In this document: one piece after another, positions 49,936-60,410 of the stretch
How the letters are laid out: every line of letters begins with the position of its first letter
Position numbering within the stretch: the stretch's first letter is position 1
NCBI GenBank assembly: GCA_020746835.1
Contig: JAGPNK010000001.1
Span: 4,092,001-4,156,000 of the forward strand
DNA: 64,000 nucleotides
Origin: Stachybotrys elegans
Lineage: Eukaryota; Ascomycota; Sordariomycetes; Hypocreales; Stachybotryaceae
Reading direction: 5' to 3'
Made by a program: the position numbers and the translations under genes
Notes under the pieces: generated by a model
Seen by the model: only the letters and a program-made list of their open reading frames with translations
The model's database searches: none
What the model was told of the DNA's origin: nothing

Positions 49936-50327
49936 ATGTCTCGCCATCACCCCGATCTCGTCATGTGCCGCAAGCAGTCCGGCATCGCCATCGGCCGTCT
50001 CTGCGACAAGTGCGACGGCAAGTGCCCCGTCTGCGATTCCTACGTGCGCCCGACGACCCTCGTGCGCATATGCGACGAGTGCAGCTTCGGCAACTACCAG
50101 AACAAGTGCGTCGTCTGCGGCGGCGAGGGCATCTCCGACGCCTTCTACTGCTTCGAGTGCACGCGCCTCGAGAAGGACCGCGACGGATGCCCAAAGATTA
50201 TAAACTTGGGCAGTTCAAGGACAGACGTACGTTGCCACCCCCCTCCCTCCGCTCCCCAACTGTGCTGTTGCTAACATTCTTGCAGTTGTTCTATCAAAAG
50301 AAAACGAATCGCTCGGCAAATTACTAG
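49936..50327 (+). CDS. PHF5A/Rds3, SF3b subunit of U2 snRNP
   Basis: PHF5A (yeast Rds3) is a knotted zinc protein of the SF3b complex that helps U2 snRNP hold the branch-site adenosine. It has 110 aa, exons 49936-50226 and 50286-50327; donor GTACGT, acceptor TTGCAG. The second exon adds only [13 protein letters not shown]. Practically the whole chain matches the family: [72 protein letters not shown] and NLGSSRTD, with all CxxC zinc ligands present. One of the best conserved proteins in the window. Its neighbour on the other side of the shared promoter is the pinin-like gene. Confidence 0.97.
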
Positions 50328-50746
50328 CATCGGCACCGCCTGGGCTGGCGGTGGCTTCTTCTTCCTGGAATATCGACCGAGGAAAGCATTTTGTGTTATG
50401 TCGGCATGAATGGCGTTCATAGGAAATGATTGAAAAAAGAGCAGCGCAATAAGATGGCTTCAAACCAGAGAAATTCAGGAATCTCATCCACCTGCCCCTA
50501 ACAACGGCCAACCAAGACCTGTTAAGACGACTGGGCTTGTAGATGGGCGGTTATGAGATCTCGGGCCAGAACGGGGGTTTGAACGTTGCAGATACCACAC
50601 AGAATATGGAATGAGATATGTGTTTCTGTTCATTTTCATAAGACAAATAGAATATTAACTATTTTCAATCATACCCAACTCCCTTCATGCGTAACCCGTA
50701 AACTAGTGATACAAACTATATATGCCCTGACCCAGGCAAACCTCAG
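50328..50746. other. Convergent intergenic region, PHF5A and PEX26-like
   Basis: 419 bp, AT-rich, with TATATA-type sequence near 50720-50755. Presumed 3' UTRs. Confidence 0.7.
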
Positions 50747-52146
50747 TTATATATAGCTGACCTTGGTGCCCATGCCCGCCGTGGCCTTTATCTTATTCCA
50801 GGATACGCCGAGGACGCGCTGGATTCGCTCGCGGATGCTGCGTTTGGCAAACATGAGGACCAGGCCCAGGATGAACGCGAGCAGCCTCATCAGCAGAATG
50901 GGGTTGCTGTTGAGAGAGGCGCTGAGCTGGTAGAGGAGGACGCGCATGCGGGACATGACCATGTTGGCGCGGGCAGTGATTGTGAGCGGGCCGGCGGTGC
51001 CCTTGGCGCCTGGTCGGGAGGCAACGGGCCGTGGTGCCCTCGAGGCGTTGGAGGCAGTCCTCGTCGGCCGGGCCTTGTCGGCCGCATGTGGCGAGTCTCC
51101 AATGCCGTAATCAATTTCGCTTCCGTCGCGCTTCGCCTTCTCCTGCTCCAGCTTCTTCCGTGCCTTGTCCTCGTTTTCGGCGTGGATCCTCCTTGTCTCC
51201 TCAATCTCCCGACGAAGCTGCTCCTCCTGCCTCTGCTGCTCTTCGCGTTCCAAGCGCTCCTGTTCGTGCTGCTCGTCGTGGAGACTCTGGAGCGCCTGCA
51301 AGAATGCCTCCCTACGCTCCTCGTCCAAGACCGGGCTGGCGTTGATGAATTCGCGGGCATGCTCCCACTCCTCATTGCGGACTAGCACGTGTAAGGTGTA
51401 GAGCTCCAGGAGCTTGACCCTCGAGTTGAGGTCCCTGGGCGTGTTCGCCCCGCTGGCGCCCTTGGCTGGTGAGCGGTATCGAGAGCCGGCAGGAGCGGCA
51501 GGCGACACGGGAGAGGTGGCATCGTTTAGTCTGCCCGACAGGTCGAGGGTAGGGGTATTTGACATGGCAAAATATGCCTCCAGCCTCTTCTGGTTCAGGG
51601 TCTGCTCGGGAGCATGTGCAAGAAGAAGCGTTGCGCTGTGTTCCAGTTAGCATAATCGGTTCTTGGTGGAGAGAGCAAAGATGGGTCTTACAGGTTGACA
51701 ACGACTTCGAGGTCGACGTCGCCTTCGACGCCGTGGTAGCCATTACGCACAACCTCCTCCCAGATTTCCCCATCGCGGACCTTGGCACACAGCGCTCGCC
51801 AATCCTGGTTACCAAACGCCTGCTTCCCCTCGTCCATCTCCATTTCCAGGACGGCGTTGAGGATGGTCAAGTAGAGGCTCCATATCTTGACACGGGTGTT
51901 CTTGGAAGCCTTGGTGACGGGGGCGGGCTCGCCATCGTCGGCAGAGGCAGGCGGGGTGATGAGAGGCAGGAGGGTGGTCAGGGCCTCGGGCAGACGACGC
52001 GTCAGGAACAGCGTGGAGGCCTGGCGGTATGTCTTGGACAGCGGCGAGGGATGGCGGGCCGAGGCGGGCGAGTTGAGCGACGACAGCGAGCTCCGCATGG
52101 TGTGCGAGGCCAAGGGCTCGGAGGAGAAGCCGTTGGCAACAGACAT
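50747..52146 (-). CDS. Tail-anchored peroxin, PEX26-like
   Basis: Pex26 (Pex15 in yeast) anchors the Pex1/Pex6 AAA ATPases to peroxisomes for receptor recycling. The protein has 447 aa, exons 51692-52146 and 50747-51635; donor GTAAGA, branch TGCTAAC, acceptor ACACAG. The N-terminal half is helical, starting at [19 protein letters not shown], with [19 protein letters not shown] and the block [21 protein letters not shown] strongly charged coiled coil ([20 protein letters not shown]) follows. One hydrophobic segment (about 397-415, [16 protein letters not shown]) lies 32 residues from the end and is followed by [10 protein letters not shown], the basic flank typical of peroxisomal tail anchors. 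I recall similar filamentous-fungus proteins annotated as peroxin 26, but the assignment is by eye; another tail-anchored protein is possible. Confidence 0.72.
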
Positions 52147-52984
52147 GATGAAGGGGGGTGCTTTTTTAGCAGTTCGACATGAGAAGCGGTGGCGGTGAGG
52201 CGAGTGGCAGCAAGGTTGGTTGGTGGGTGAATTCGGTTATGCAGGCTGATCGGGCTTGTTTACTGGCCGGGTCGACGACGAGGCAGCAACAGAGAAGGCG
52301 AGGATGAAGATGGATGGCAATTGCTGTTCAGTGGAACATGCAGACACCATCAATGCATCTTGGATGGTGGACAGTGTTGAAGCGCAGAGCAGAGCAGGAA
52401 TGGCGTGGCTCGAGGTGGTTGAGCCGCGGCATGTGGTTCGGTTCGGTTAGTACAGTGAGGTAGCGGTTTGGATAAACATCCGGAATAATTGGCAGCAGGT
52501 ACAGGTAGTTGGCTGAGCGAGAGCGGGCTCGTGCACGGGCTTTTCGGCCTGATTGGGATGTAGCCTCGGCACCAGCTGAGATTATCTCATACCAGCCAGC
52601 CAAGTGCCCAGCTGCATCTGCATCTGGAGCTGTCGACCGGAGCTAGAACACCTGTGGACAGGGATTTCGTTAGCGGGGTGGCCTGTCATGCGAACACCTG
52701 ATCTGCAATTCTGCAGTAGAGCATGAATTTTATTTCTTATTATTATTACTTACTTGCGACTCGGTAATCCATCACAGGCTGGGGAAGCAATTCGGCAATC
52801 GAACACATGATATGTCTGTATGTCTATCCTCTGTCTACCCCTGTAAATAAATGCAGATAACTCCGTGGTATCAACCGTAGCCTGCCCGGTGCAACTGTAA
52901 ACAATGACAATAATGTTACCCAAAATCCATCCTGCTCCGTCTTGTGTGTGCATGTGATACATCAAAAAGACACATCTCCAACCT
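52147..52984. other. PEX26-like upstream and haspin downstream region
   Basis: 838 bp between two minus-strand genes; no gene recognised. Confidence 0.65.
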
Positions 52985-54714
52985 TTACATCTCCTCCTCC
53001 TCCTCCCCCTCCTCTTCCTCCTCTTCCTCTTCACGTCTCTTTCTCGGCGATCTCCTCACCGACACATCACCCTCGTCCCTCGACTTGATGATGCTATCCT
53101 CTCGGCCCAGCATTGAGCTGCCCAGTCCCATGACCTGCTCCTCCCGCAGCCAGCCCGCTTCCACCCCAAAGCACACCACGTCGGCCGCGCTGCCAAAGCA
53201 CGGCATGTTGGCCTTGGCATCCGGGTTGAGGTACTTCCACATCTCCCGCGTCATCCTCTTGAACACCGCCAGCTCCTTCTTGTCCCCGGCAAAATGCTCC
53301 GTCATCCACTCGTACAGGTATGCCAGCCACAGCACGTTGGTGTACGGCGCGTATGCCTCCCACGACAGCGGCCCGTCTATTCCCTTTGCATAAGGCGTGT
53401 CGTGTGCTTCTGGTGGTAGGCATTTCCGGTCTGCTCGCAGCAGAAACGACCGCATCTGTCGGTATACCTTGCACTGGGAAGCGTGTGTGCTTGTAAAGAG
53501 GCTCAGGTCCTTTTCGAGATCGAATGCCACAATCCTGCCGTCGTCTACTGAGAGGTCCTCGGCTCGTGATAGTCCGTAGTCCAAGATGGTGATGTCCAGA
53601 CCCGAGTAACCAAAAAAGCTCGTCGAATCGGCCGGCCTCTCCCTTGGTGGTCGTACTTGTCGGATGCACACATTGCCTTCGTGCAAATCCCGATGCTGCC
53701 ACACCGACGATCAATCTCTATAGCCCCGAGAGAATTCAATTCATGGATTCTTACCTCAAACATGACCAAGTCCTCCGCCCTGGCCAGAGCAATAGCTTCC
53801 AGAAAGAAAATGTCCCAAAGCTGGCTACCGCTAGACAGCTCCCAGTCCTCCAGCGCCTTGCCCGCGTCTCCCAACTCCACCACCAGAAACTTGGTATCAT
53901 CCAGATATCGGCTCGGAGATGGGTAAAATTGAGCGCGGTCCGGGTCCTGCTTCTTCATCTTCTTGTGGAAAGCCTGGTGTGTTTCGAGCAGCTGCCTAGG
54001 CGCCTTGCCCTGCACAATGTACCGCTCCTTGTAGACTACGAAGCCCGGGATGTCGGCTAGCCACTCGGAGATCTGCAGCTCGCCCTCGAGATCGTCTGGC
54101 GAGTGCGGTTCTTCATCCACTAGCCCCGACCGCACCTGGGCCTTTGTCTGCGCCTTGATGGGGGACGACAGCCGGATAACCTTGATGATGCTGGTCCCGC
54201 GGTCGTTGGTTACGCGATAGACTTCAGCAAACGACGCCTCGGCAATCTTGTCAATACGGTCACCAAGCGGGCAGACGTCCTCCCAGGTCAGTATACGCAG
54301 CGGGTCCTCCTCCAATTGCGTTATTTGCTGGGATGGCTCTTGGGCAACCTCTTCGTGGGTGTCTTTGCCGATGTCCAGAGCATCGAGTTGCTGTTCAATG
54401 CTTGGTTCTGGCATTTGCTTCTCGTCGACAGGATCGGGCTGTGGGACTTCTTGGGGTTCTTCGGGGACGATCGACGGCGGTGCATGCCTCTCTTCTTCAA
54501 CGATTTTTGCTTCCTTCTTCCTTCTCCGCGTGCTTTGAGCCTTCTTTGGCTCCTCTTCAATCTCAATCGCGGACAATTGCTCCGTCAAGCACGCCACGTC
54601 CTCCTTATCCACTGGCTTTCGGACGGGGCTCTGAGGCAGCTCGGCAAAGAGGCGTTCTGCCTTGGATTTCTTGGAAGGCTTTCCATATCTTCGAAGTTTG
54701 GCGGCTTGTGACAT
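52985..54714 (-). CDS. Haspin-like protein kinase
   Basis: Haspin phosphorylates histone H3 Thr3 at centromeres and so recruits the chromosomal passenger complex in mitosis. The protein has 556 aa, exons 53755-54714 and 52985-53695; donor GTAAGA, acceptor GGCAG. Residues 1-140 are a charged, disordered N-terminus. The kinase domain starts near 145 (LTWEDVCPLGDRIDKI, glycine-loop equivalent ASFAEVYRV, catalytic Lys in SIIKVIRL). The second exon begins exactly at the catalytic loop HRDLHEGNVCI (His321-Asp323). The metal-binding motif is DYG (359-361, ITILDYGLSR) instead of DFG, agreeing with haspin's unusual DYT. A GWL..EQVMGL segment and an acidic tail of almost continuous Glu end the protein. 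The APE motif region is absent, as in haspin. Confidence 0.9.
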
Positions 54715-55810
54715 GATCGCTCTGGTGGTGTGGTCGTTGGGGTTGATGGCTGAAGTTGATTCTGGCCTGTGGTTCAGCCGAGGGAAAGCGTGCCCCTGGT
54801 TGGCACGGCAACGCCGACATCGCCAAGGATCATCAACTCCAGGTACTTCTCACTTATAAGTACAGGATTCCCCTGGCCCCAAATCTTCCAACAAATCTGC
54901 CTTGCCTTGTTACTTTCCCTTGGCTGCTTCTCCCTGCTTTAAATAGTTATAACTTGAGCCACAGGCTGAGTGGTTGAACGACCACTCTCAAGGTTATCAC
55001 GCTCCTACAACAGGGGTTCAATCTCTATAGAAAACTATCGTTTTTCGTACCCTACCTGCAAATGCTACGGGACCTTTTTTGTTTTTTTTCTTCTTCTTTT
55101 CTTCTTCTCAAATATCTGGCTCAGGGGCGGAAGAGTCAAGTAATCAGACGGCCGTCGGGCCTGTAGATAAACCTGGCTTCGTGCAGCATGCAGGGGTGAT
55201 TGAAGGCAAAGACAACGGCCCCTCAAGCCTCGTTGGATCTCAAAGATACGCAATAGGTCACCATACAAGTGTGGAGAGTGTGCGTGAACTCAATTCAATC
55301 GTCTGGTTACTGTGATGCGGCCTATAAATATTTTGGTCGCTCGAGGCACCCCAGTTTGTGATGGCGCCATGAGGCTCAATAGACCAGTTGGATCAGTGGT
55401 AGCGCAGGGGGTTGCTAGCACTTGCAAGGTTGAAGAAATGGCGACGATGCATTGGCCGATGGCGAAGGAGAAGAGACTCGATGGTGATGGTACAGATAAA
55501 TGATAAAAGTTTATTGGATGGACATGCTTGTAGCAGCTCATAGCATGAGACGTAATTCCTACGTAGTATGCCGTTGCAAGGAAAGAGGTAATTAGCACAG
55601 ATTCTCTGGTGGAAGGGTCCTTGCCCCAGATTGTTGGAGTCGCTTGGAGTCGCTTGGCCAGATCAGGCAAGGCTTCAATTGGCTTGGAGGAGCTGGCTGG
55701 GCCTGGGAGCCAATTTTCGGCCACCACTCACTGGCATAGAGGAGGAACTTCCTCATCGCCCACCTCGCACCGCTGTCCTCATCTCCTCCACGCCCATCAG
55801 CCAGCCCATC
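54715..55810. promoter_or_regulatory. Divergent haspin/CCDC47-like upstream region
   Basis: 1.1 kb between opposite start codons; contains the tRNA-like, hairpin-forming element at 54949-55045 and T-rich DNA at 55074-55110. Confidence 0.55.
54949..55045 (+). ncRNA. Candidate Pol III element or tRNA-Leu-like relic
   Basis: A-box-like GGCTGAGTGGTTGAA (54964-54978) and B-box-like GGTTCAATCTC (55015-55025, 10 of 11 consensus) are in tRNA spacing, followed by a T5 run at 55041-55045. The segment between resembles the anticodon arm of tRNA-Leu(CAA) (CTCTCAAGG). A normal cloverleaf does not form: the acceptor strands do not pair. Instead a nested hairpin is possible: 54949-54958 with 54987-54997 (one bulge), and 54969-54974 with 54981-54986. 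It may be a decayed tRNA gene, a tRNA-derived element, or coincidence. Confidence 0.3.
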
Positions 55811-57233
55811 ATGGCCGATTTTCTCAAGAACATACTGGGCGGATCCAAGCCCGACGCTCCGTCGGCGAAGCCTGACTCTGGTATGTTACTGTTCTGCGTC
55901 ATAATGCGCCCTCTCTTCCCTCCCTACTCGCCTCCGCTCGCCATCCCCTCCTCCCAGCGCCCCCGTCCTCCCGATCGCATTGAGCCCAGAGCCGCATATA
56001 TCTGACGCGTCAGTAGACTTCGCCGACTTTGCTGGAGCTCCCGATCCCGTCCCCGAGCCAGAGGCCGTCCCGGCGCCCGGTGCCGCCACACTCGGAGGCT
56101 CCGCTCCCGCGGCCACCCAGGCGCCCTACACGGCCTGGTACAACGTGCATGAGCGCCACTCCCTGTCCGAGTTCAAGCTCGAGGGCTACATCATTGGCAT
56201 CGCCCTCGTCGTCTTCTTCTTCCACTTCATCGGCGCGCGAGCCAACCGATCCAAGGCCAAGAAGTGGGCGCGAGCACACGCCCCCGTCCTCAGCAGCGAG
56301 TTCGCCCTCGTCGGCTTCGGACGCGCTGCCACCCTCGACCAGGATGTGCAGCCCGACTCGCTCATCAAGGAGAAGTCTCTGTTCGAGTTTGCGACCTACG
56401 CCACCGGCCGGCAGAATGTTGCCTTTGTCGACGTCAAGCTCACCCTCAACAAGCGATTCAACCCCTTCGTCTGGCTCGGTGAGCTCATGTTTGGCTTCTT
56501 CTGGGAGAGCTCCCCCATGCCCGCCGATATCGTCGAGACTACCGTCTATCCCTTTGATGGCAAGGAGAACATGGTTGTGTCCAACAAGTTCGGTACCCCC
56601 AAGGATGTGAAGAGTACCTACGACGGCTTCGTCTGGGCCCTCGTCAACAAGGATCACATGAAGAAGCTGCGTGACGACCGCTACGACGTCTCCCTTACCA
56701 CCACCAAGGACAATTCCAAGCTTCCCAACTGGCTGACCGTCATGAGTGAGAACGCCGAGGTCACGGAGCTGCTCCTCACCCCTGAGCTGATCCAGCTGGC
56801 CGAGGCTGCTGGCGACAGCTTCGACTACCTTGTCGTGACCGACCAGCCCAGCGAGAAGCCCGCGAACCTGGACGAGACGACCCCCCGTAAGCGCATTGAC
56901 CTGAAGTACCAGATTCCTTCCAGCAACAACTTTGACAGCCTTGTGCCCCTGCTGCAGTACGTTGTCCGCCTTCCCGACACCCTCGCCCACTCCGCCCACT
57001 TCCGTCCCGAGGTCAACAAGAAGCTCCGCAACACCCGCGACCACATGGTTGCCCAGCTCAAGAAGGCAGCCGAGGATGAGAAGAACGAGGAGCGCGCCCA
57101 GGAGAAGGAGAAGGCCAAGAAGGCCAAGCGCGACGCCGAGCTCAAGGCTCTGGACGCCAAGGCGCAAAAGAAGTACTTGGAGAAGGAGAGGGAGAAGGAG
57201 CTGCGCAAGTCTCAGAAGAAGATGCGCGGCTAA
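55811..57233 (+). CDS. CCDC47-like ER membrane protein (DUF1682)
   Basis: CCDC47 is a subunit of the ER PAT/multipass translocon complex that helps fold multi-span membrane proteins. The protein has 429 aa, exons 55811-55880 and 56014-57233; donor GTATGT, acceptor GTCAG; the 133-bp intron is long for this window. The N-terminus (MADFLKNILGGSKPDAPSAK) is followed by a Pro/Ala linker, a membrane segment at about 82-98 (IIGIALVVFFFHFIGA), the DUF1682 core (RAHAPVLSSEFALVGFG, KRFNPFVWLGELMFGFFWE, KRIDLKYQIP), and a long Lys/Glu coiled coil ending KSQKKMRG, all as in the family. No N-terminal signal peptide is apparent, in contrast to animal CCDC47. High third-position GC suggests good expression. 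Confidence 0.9.
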
Positions 57234-57624
57234 AGCTCTTGGAAACCACGGGGGGGTTGTGTGCAAAGGATGGGAAGGGTCACGGTCAGAAAAGGGTGTA
57301 CGTTTGAGCTGTGCGAGTATCGGTTCATATATATGGTGTATTAGGACTCATCCACTAAGGTAGCTTGTGAACGCAGGCGTGTAACTATGCTGATATATAC
57401 CCGCTCCAACGCACGCTGTCACGGTTTGAATGTCAGTTTGGCCCATAAGGTGAGGGAGGCAAAGCAAATCTCTCGATCGAGCCAGCTTGTTCAACTGCCT
57501 CCAAAGTACATACTCAGTAATGTCTCGATATTGCCTAGATATCACGCCCTTTCCTTTCCTTCACCGACACCGACCTCGATGAGCACCTGGAGTGCTTGCG
57601 TTGCCCCTCGTTTTTTCTGTCTGT
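57234..57624. other. Convergent intergenic region, CCDC47-like and ECM15-like
   Basis: 391 bp; presumed 3' UTRs. Nothing else recognised. Confidence 0.7.
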
Positions 57625-58220
57625 CTATTTCTCGGCCAGCAGATCCTGTACCCTCCTGACTTTGTCTTCAGCCGTCTGCTTCTTATCCGTCCTGCCGACA
57701 ACAGTAAGCTCCTTCCATTTGTAAAAGTGAACGGGGCCATGGGGAGGCGCTCACCTCGTGCCGACTCTCATGGACGACTGCACCCTGACGACGCCGCGCT
57801 CGTGAACCACGGCGTGCGCCTTGCCGATGACGGCCATGACGTCGTCCCAGCTCCCCTCTGCCAGAAGCACGCATACAGATTAGTCCGTCGATTGAGATTT
57901 AAAAATAAAATAAAAAAGAAGAAGAAAAAAAAACAGCAAGAGAGGGAGGGGGTAGTATTCGCACCGACAGTGGTTCCGGCCGAGTGCATCGTGTACTTGA
58001 GCCCGCTGGCCTGGAGGAGGCGCTGGACCTCGGCGACCTCGGCCGCGACGGAGACGCTGCCCGTGCCGACCTGCGGGTTCCTTCATCAGCCTAACATCTT
58101 CTTCGTCTGCCAATCCCAAGTGGACAGGCAGAGGGGGGGGGGGGGTGGTGGCCGGCGTACCGGGATGAGGCAGAAATCAGCATAGCAGGATGATGGCGTG
58201 GCGACGGATGAGTAGTCCAT
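57625..58220 (-). CDS. ECM15: ECM15/UPF0045 thiamine-binding-type protein
   Basis: This belongs to the MTH1187/YkoF-type family (yeast Ecm15), small ferredoxin-like-fold proteins that bind thiamine or related ligands; the physiological role is unclear. It has 111 aa (yeast 104) in four exons: 58161-58220, 57965-58070, 57755-57857 and 57625-57691. Donors are GTACGC, GTGCGA and GTGAGC; acceptors CGCAG, GGCAG and GGCAG. Assembled signatures are [39 protein letters not shown] and [19 protein letters not shown], matching the family end to end; none is intact without splicing. Intron 1 holds a run of 13 G (58133-58145), and intron 2 an A/GAA-rich tract (about 57900-57943). The gene has three introns in 336 coding bases, so it is easily missed. 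Confidence 0.92.
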
Positions 58221-58654
58221 GGTGAAGGATGGCGCCTCCTTGGCAACGGAAATTGGTTGGTACGGCTTGTACGAAGCTCAAACTAGGGATGATAGAATGC
58301 TTTGCCAAGACAGGTTGTGGTTGAAGGGTCTGCAATTATGGCAGCGGCCAATTATTCATCGGCGAATGCGGGCTATCATGACTGGATAAGGTCACTCACT
58401 ACCTCTACCTACGGGATTTGGCTCCATCATCAACTCACTCACTCGCTCCAATGACAGACGGCCCAAAGACCCCAGATGAGGAATTGTGAAACCTAGGTAT
58501 GTATTATCATGGCCAAAACTTCACTCTAGCCGAATAATATTATTGTCTATCTGGTCAGAATTCGGCAAGTACATTCCGGTAACGCCTCGCTTGGAAATCA
58601 CCTCTTAACGCTGGAAAACAAATCTGTACGCTCTATCCCTTCGGAAGCCGGCTT
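58221..58654. other. Intergenic region, ECM15-like upstream and PLC-like downstream
   Basis: 434 bp between two minus-strand genes; no gene recognised. Confidence 0.65.
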
Positions 58655-59833
58655 TCAGACGAGCATGAGCGCCCCGGCGAGGCATGTCGCCGATAGCACA
58701 TAATAGCTCACCATGGCGGCATCTCTATTGGCAGCGGACTCTCCGTCGCCGTCTCCGTCATCATCTCCCCCCTTGCCGCTCTCCTCGGCCTCCTCTTCCG
58801 GCGTCGTTTCCCTGCTCACGGTTCGCCTTCCCGTGACGTCTGACAGAACATTGAGATCATCCACGGCAGCAATGGGCCCGGCTTCGTCCCAAAAGTCCAC
58901 CAGGATAAAGTTGGGCGTCCAGGTCCACTCGGCGGTGCATCGCTGCACGTGCAGCCCCAGATTCCCATCGGTGGTCGCGCCAGGGCTGTTGACAATGTCG
59001 AGCAACTCCACGTCCGGTACCATGATGCCCGCTCCCAGCTCCTGGTACTTGAAGTGGTTGACGAGGCTGAGGTAGCTGCTGGTGAGGGCAGCTGCCGCGT
59101 CGCCGACGTTCGTTGGTCGGTCCAGCGTGCAGTTGAAGCCGTCGAGCTCCGTCACGGCATAGTGCGTCTCGAACACGTAGTCAAACTCGTTGAGCAGGTA
59201 CGCGTGGGAGGGCGACGGCTCAATGTTGGTGATGAAGCTAACGAGCCGGGTACCGGCGGCAATCATGGCCTCGAGGGTTGGCCATTGATTCGTAGCTCCG
59301 GGCGATGGCTGCACATAGCCATACTCGGCGAGGCCTGAGGCTTCAAACGCGTGGCCGAACTGCTCAGCGGGCTGTTCGTCGGCATTGACCAGCAGGAGCG
59401 TGACCACGTCATTGGGGTTCTCGTCCAACCACTTCGTCAAGGGGGCCAGCCAGTGTTGAAGCAAGCCTGCATCGAACAGCTGGCAAGACCCGTGGCATAG
59501 ATGCAGGGTGTCGTTCTCCAGATGGACTTGGGCCTGCAAAAGCCGCAGCCCCGCGTCGAGGGCCGTGGTTGCGTTGAGATACTGGTTCCCAGCGATGGAG
59601 TTGTTGTTGCTGGCATCGCGCACAAAGGCACTGTTGTGGGCGCCGAGGTGCGATATGTGGTTGTACTGACGGGCACACAGATCCGGCGAGTTGTTGCAAG
59701 GGATGCGGCCGACACGGCCGTTGGTGCCGCCGGCTGGTCCTCCAGTGGGTGCGGCGTCGGCATCGACTCCAGTCGTGGATAAGACGAGGCCGAGCATGAC
59801 GGACGCCATGAGATTCCACGACAAATGCATCAT
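58655..59833 (-). CDS. GPI-anchored PLC-like phosphodiesterase-fold protein
   Basis: The protein has 392 aa in a single exon from MMHLSWNLMASVMLGLVL; the open frame continues 140 codons upstream but that part is Leu/Ser low-complexity leader. The signal peptide ends near residue 26. The TIM-barrel of PI-PLC X-domain type shows the first catalytic His region ISHLGAHNSAFV, LDAGLRLLQAQVH, the second His in LHLCHGSCQLFDAG, and PNDVVTLLLVN. Six or more cysteines and several Asn-x-Thr sites fit secretion. The C-terminus has an acidic linker followed by a hydrophobic tail (SYYVLSATCLAGALMLV) preceded by small residues, a GPI-attachment signal. The family is common at fungal cell surfaces; the natural substrate is not known, and true phosphoinositide hydrolysis is not implied. 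Confidence 0.88.
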   Translation of the reverse strand: MMHLSWNLMASVMLGLVLSTTGVDADAAPTGGPAGGTNGRVGRIPCNNSPDLCARQYNHISHLGAHNSAFVRDASNNNSIAGNQYLNATTALDAGLRLLQAQVHLENDTLHLCHGSCQLFDAGLLQHWLAPLTKWLDENPNDVVTLLLVNADEQPAEQFGHAFEASGLAEYGYVQPSPGATNQWPTLEAMIAAGTRLVSFITNIEPSPSHAYLLNEFDYVFETHYAVTELDGFNCTLDRPTNVGDAAAALTSSYLSLVNHFKYQELGAGIMVPDVELLDIVNSPGATTDGNLGLHVQRCTAEWTWTPNFILVDFWDEAGPIAAVDDLNVLSDVTGRRTVSRETTPEEEAEESGKGGDDDGDGDGESAANRDAAMVSYYVLSATCLAGALMLV

Positions 59834-60002
59834 GGGCAAGCCGTTGCACGTATTGCTGCTACTCCGGCGTGAGTCCAGCACGTATCTTCTTCCTTCTCCC
59901 TCCCAGTTCGACCAGCGAAATATGAAACAAACTTCCGACGAGGTGCACCATCGAGCAGCGTTGTTATTTTCAAGCCAGGAAGAGGGAGAGAGGGAGGAGG
60001 GG

Positions 60003-60012
60003 ATAATAATAA

Positions 60013-60043
<31 letters not shown>
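60003..60043. repeat. (AAT)n(AAG)n microsatellite
   Basis: Short AAT run merging into about nine AAG triplets, in the leader of the PLC-like gene. Confidence 0.9.
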
Positions 60044-60205
60044 CAGATGCTGAAAAAGGTACAAACAAGCGTTAACTCGAAAAAGGTAGAGGCAATGGCT
60101 GCTAATCGATAGGTATGTAGGGGCAGGCAATTTCCAAAACGTACCACCGGTCGTACAACATGTCCTGGAACATGGAAGGAGGCATGGAAGTGAAGGTGAA
60201 GTCGC

Positions 60206-60240
60206 AAGGGACCAAGGACCAAGGGACCAAGGGACCAAGG
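60206..60240. repeat. Minisatellite of 7-8-bp unit (GGGACCAA)
   Basis: Four to five tandem copies of GGACCAAG/GGGACCAA. Confidence 0.85.
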
Positions 60241-60370
60241 TGCCTGAGCGCATGGTGGACCAACGCGTTTCGGCTCGCTGGGTTCAATGCGCCGATCCGA
60301 GCCTAAGACAGCAAAAATGCAACGGCGGACCATCTTCATCCCTATTAAACCGACCCCTCCTTCTCCGTGC

Positions 60371-60410
60371 CCGTCCTTGCCCGTCCCTGCCCGTCCCTGC
60401 CCGTCCCTGC
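60371..60410. repeat. Minisatellite (CCGTCCCTGC)4
   Basis: Four head-to-tail 10-bp units; only the first has one substitution (CCGTCCTTGC). Confidence 0.95.

Noticed and set aside
55380..55435. Possible tRNA (A-box-like TTGGATCAGTGGTAGC)
   Set aside because: No acceptable B-box within the required distance (only GGTTGAAGAAA) and no cloverleaf.
56010..57266. 418-codon minus frame opposite the CCDC47-like gene
   Set aside because: Leu/Val/Gly-rich antisense shadow of a real conserved gene.
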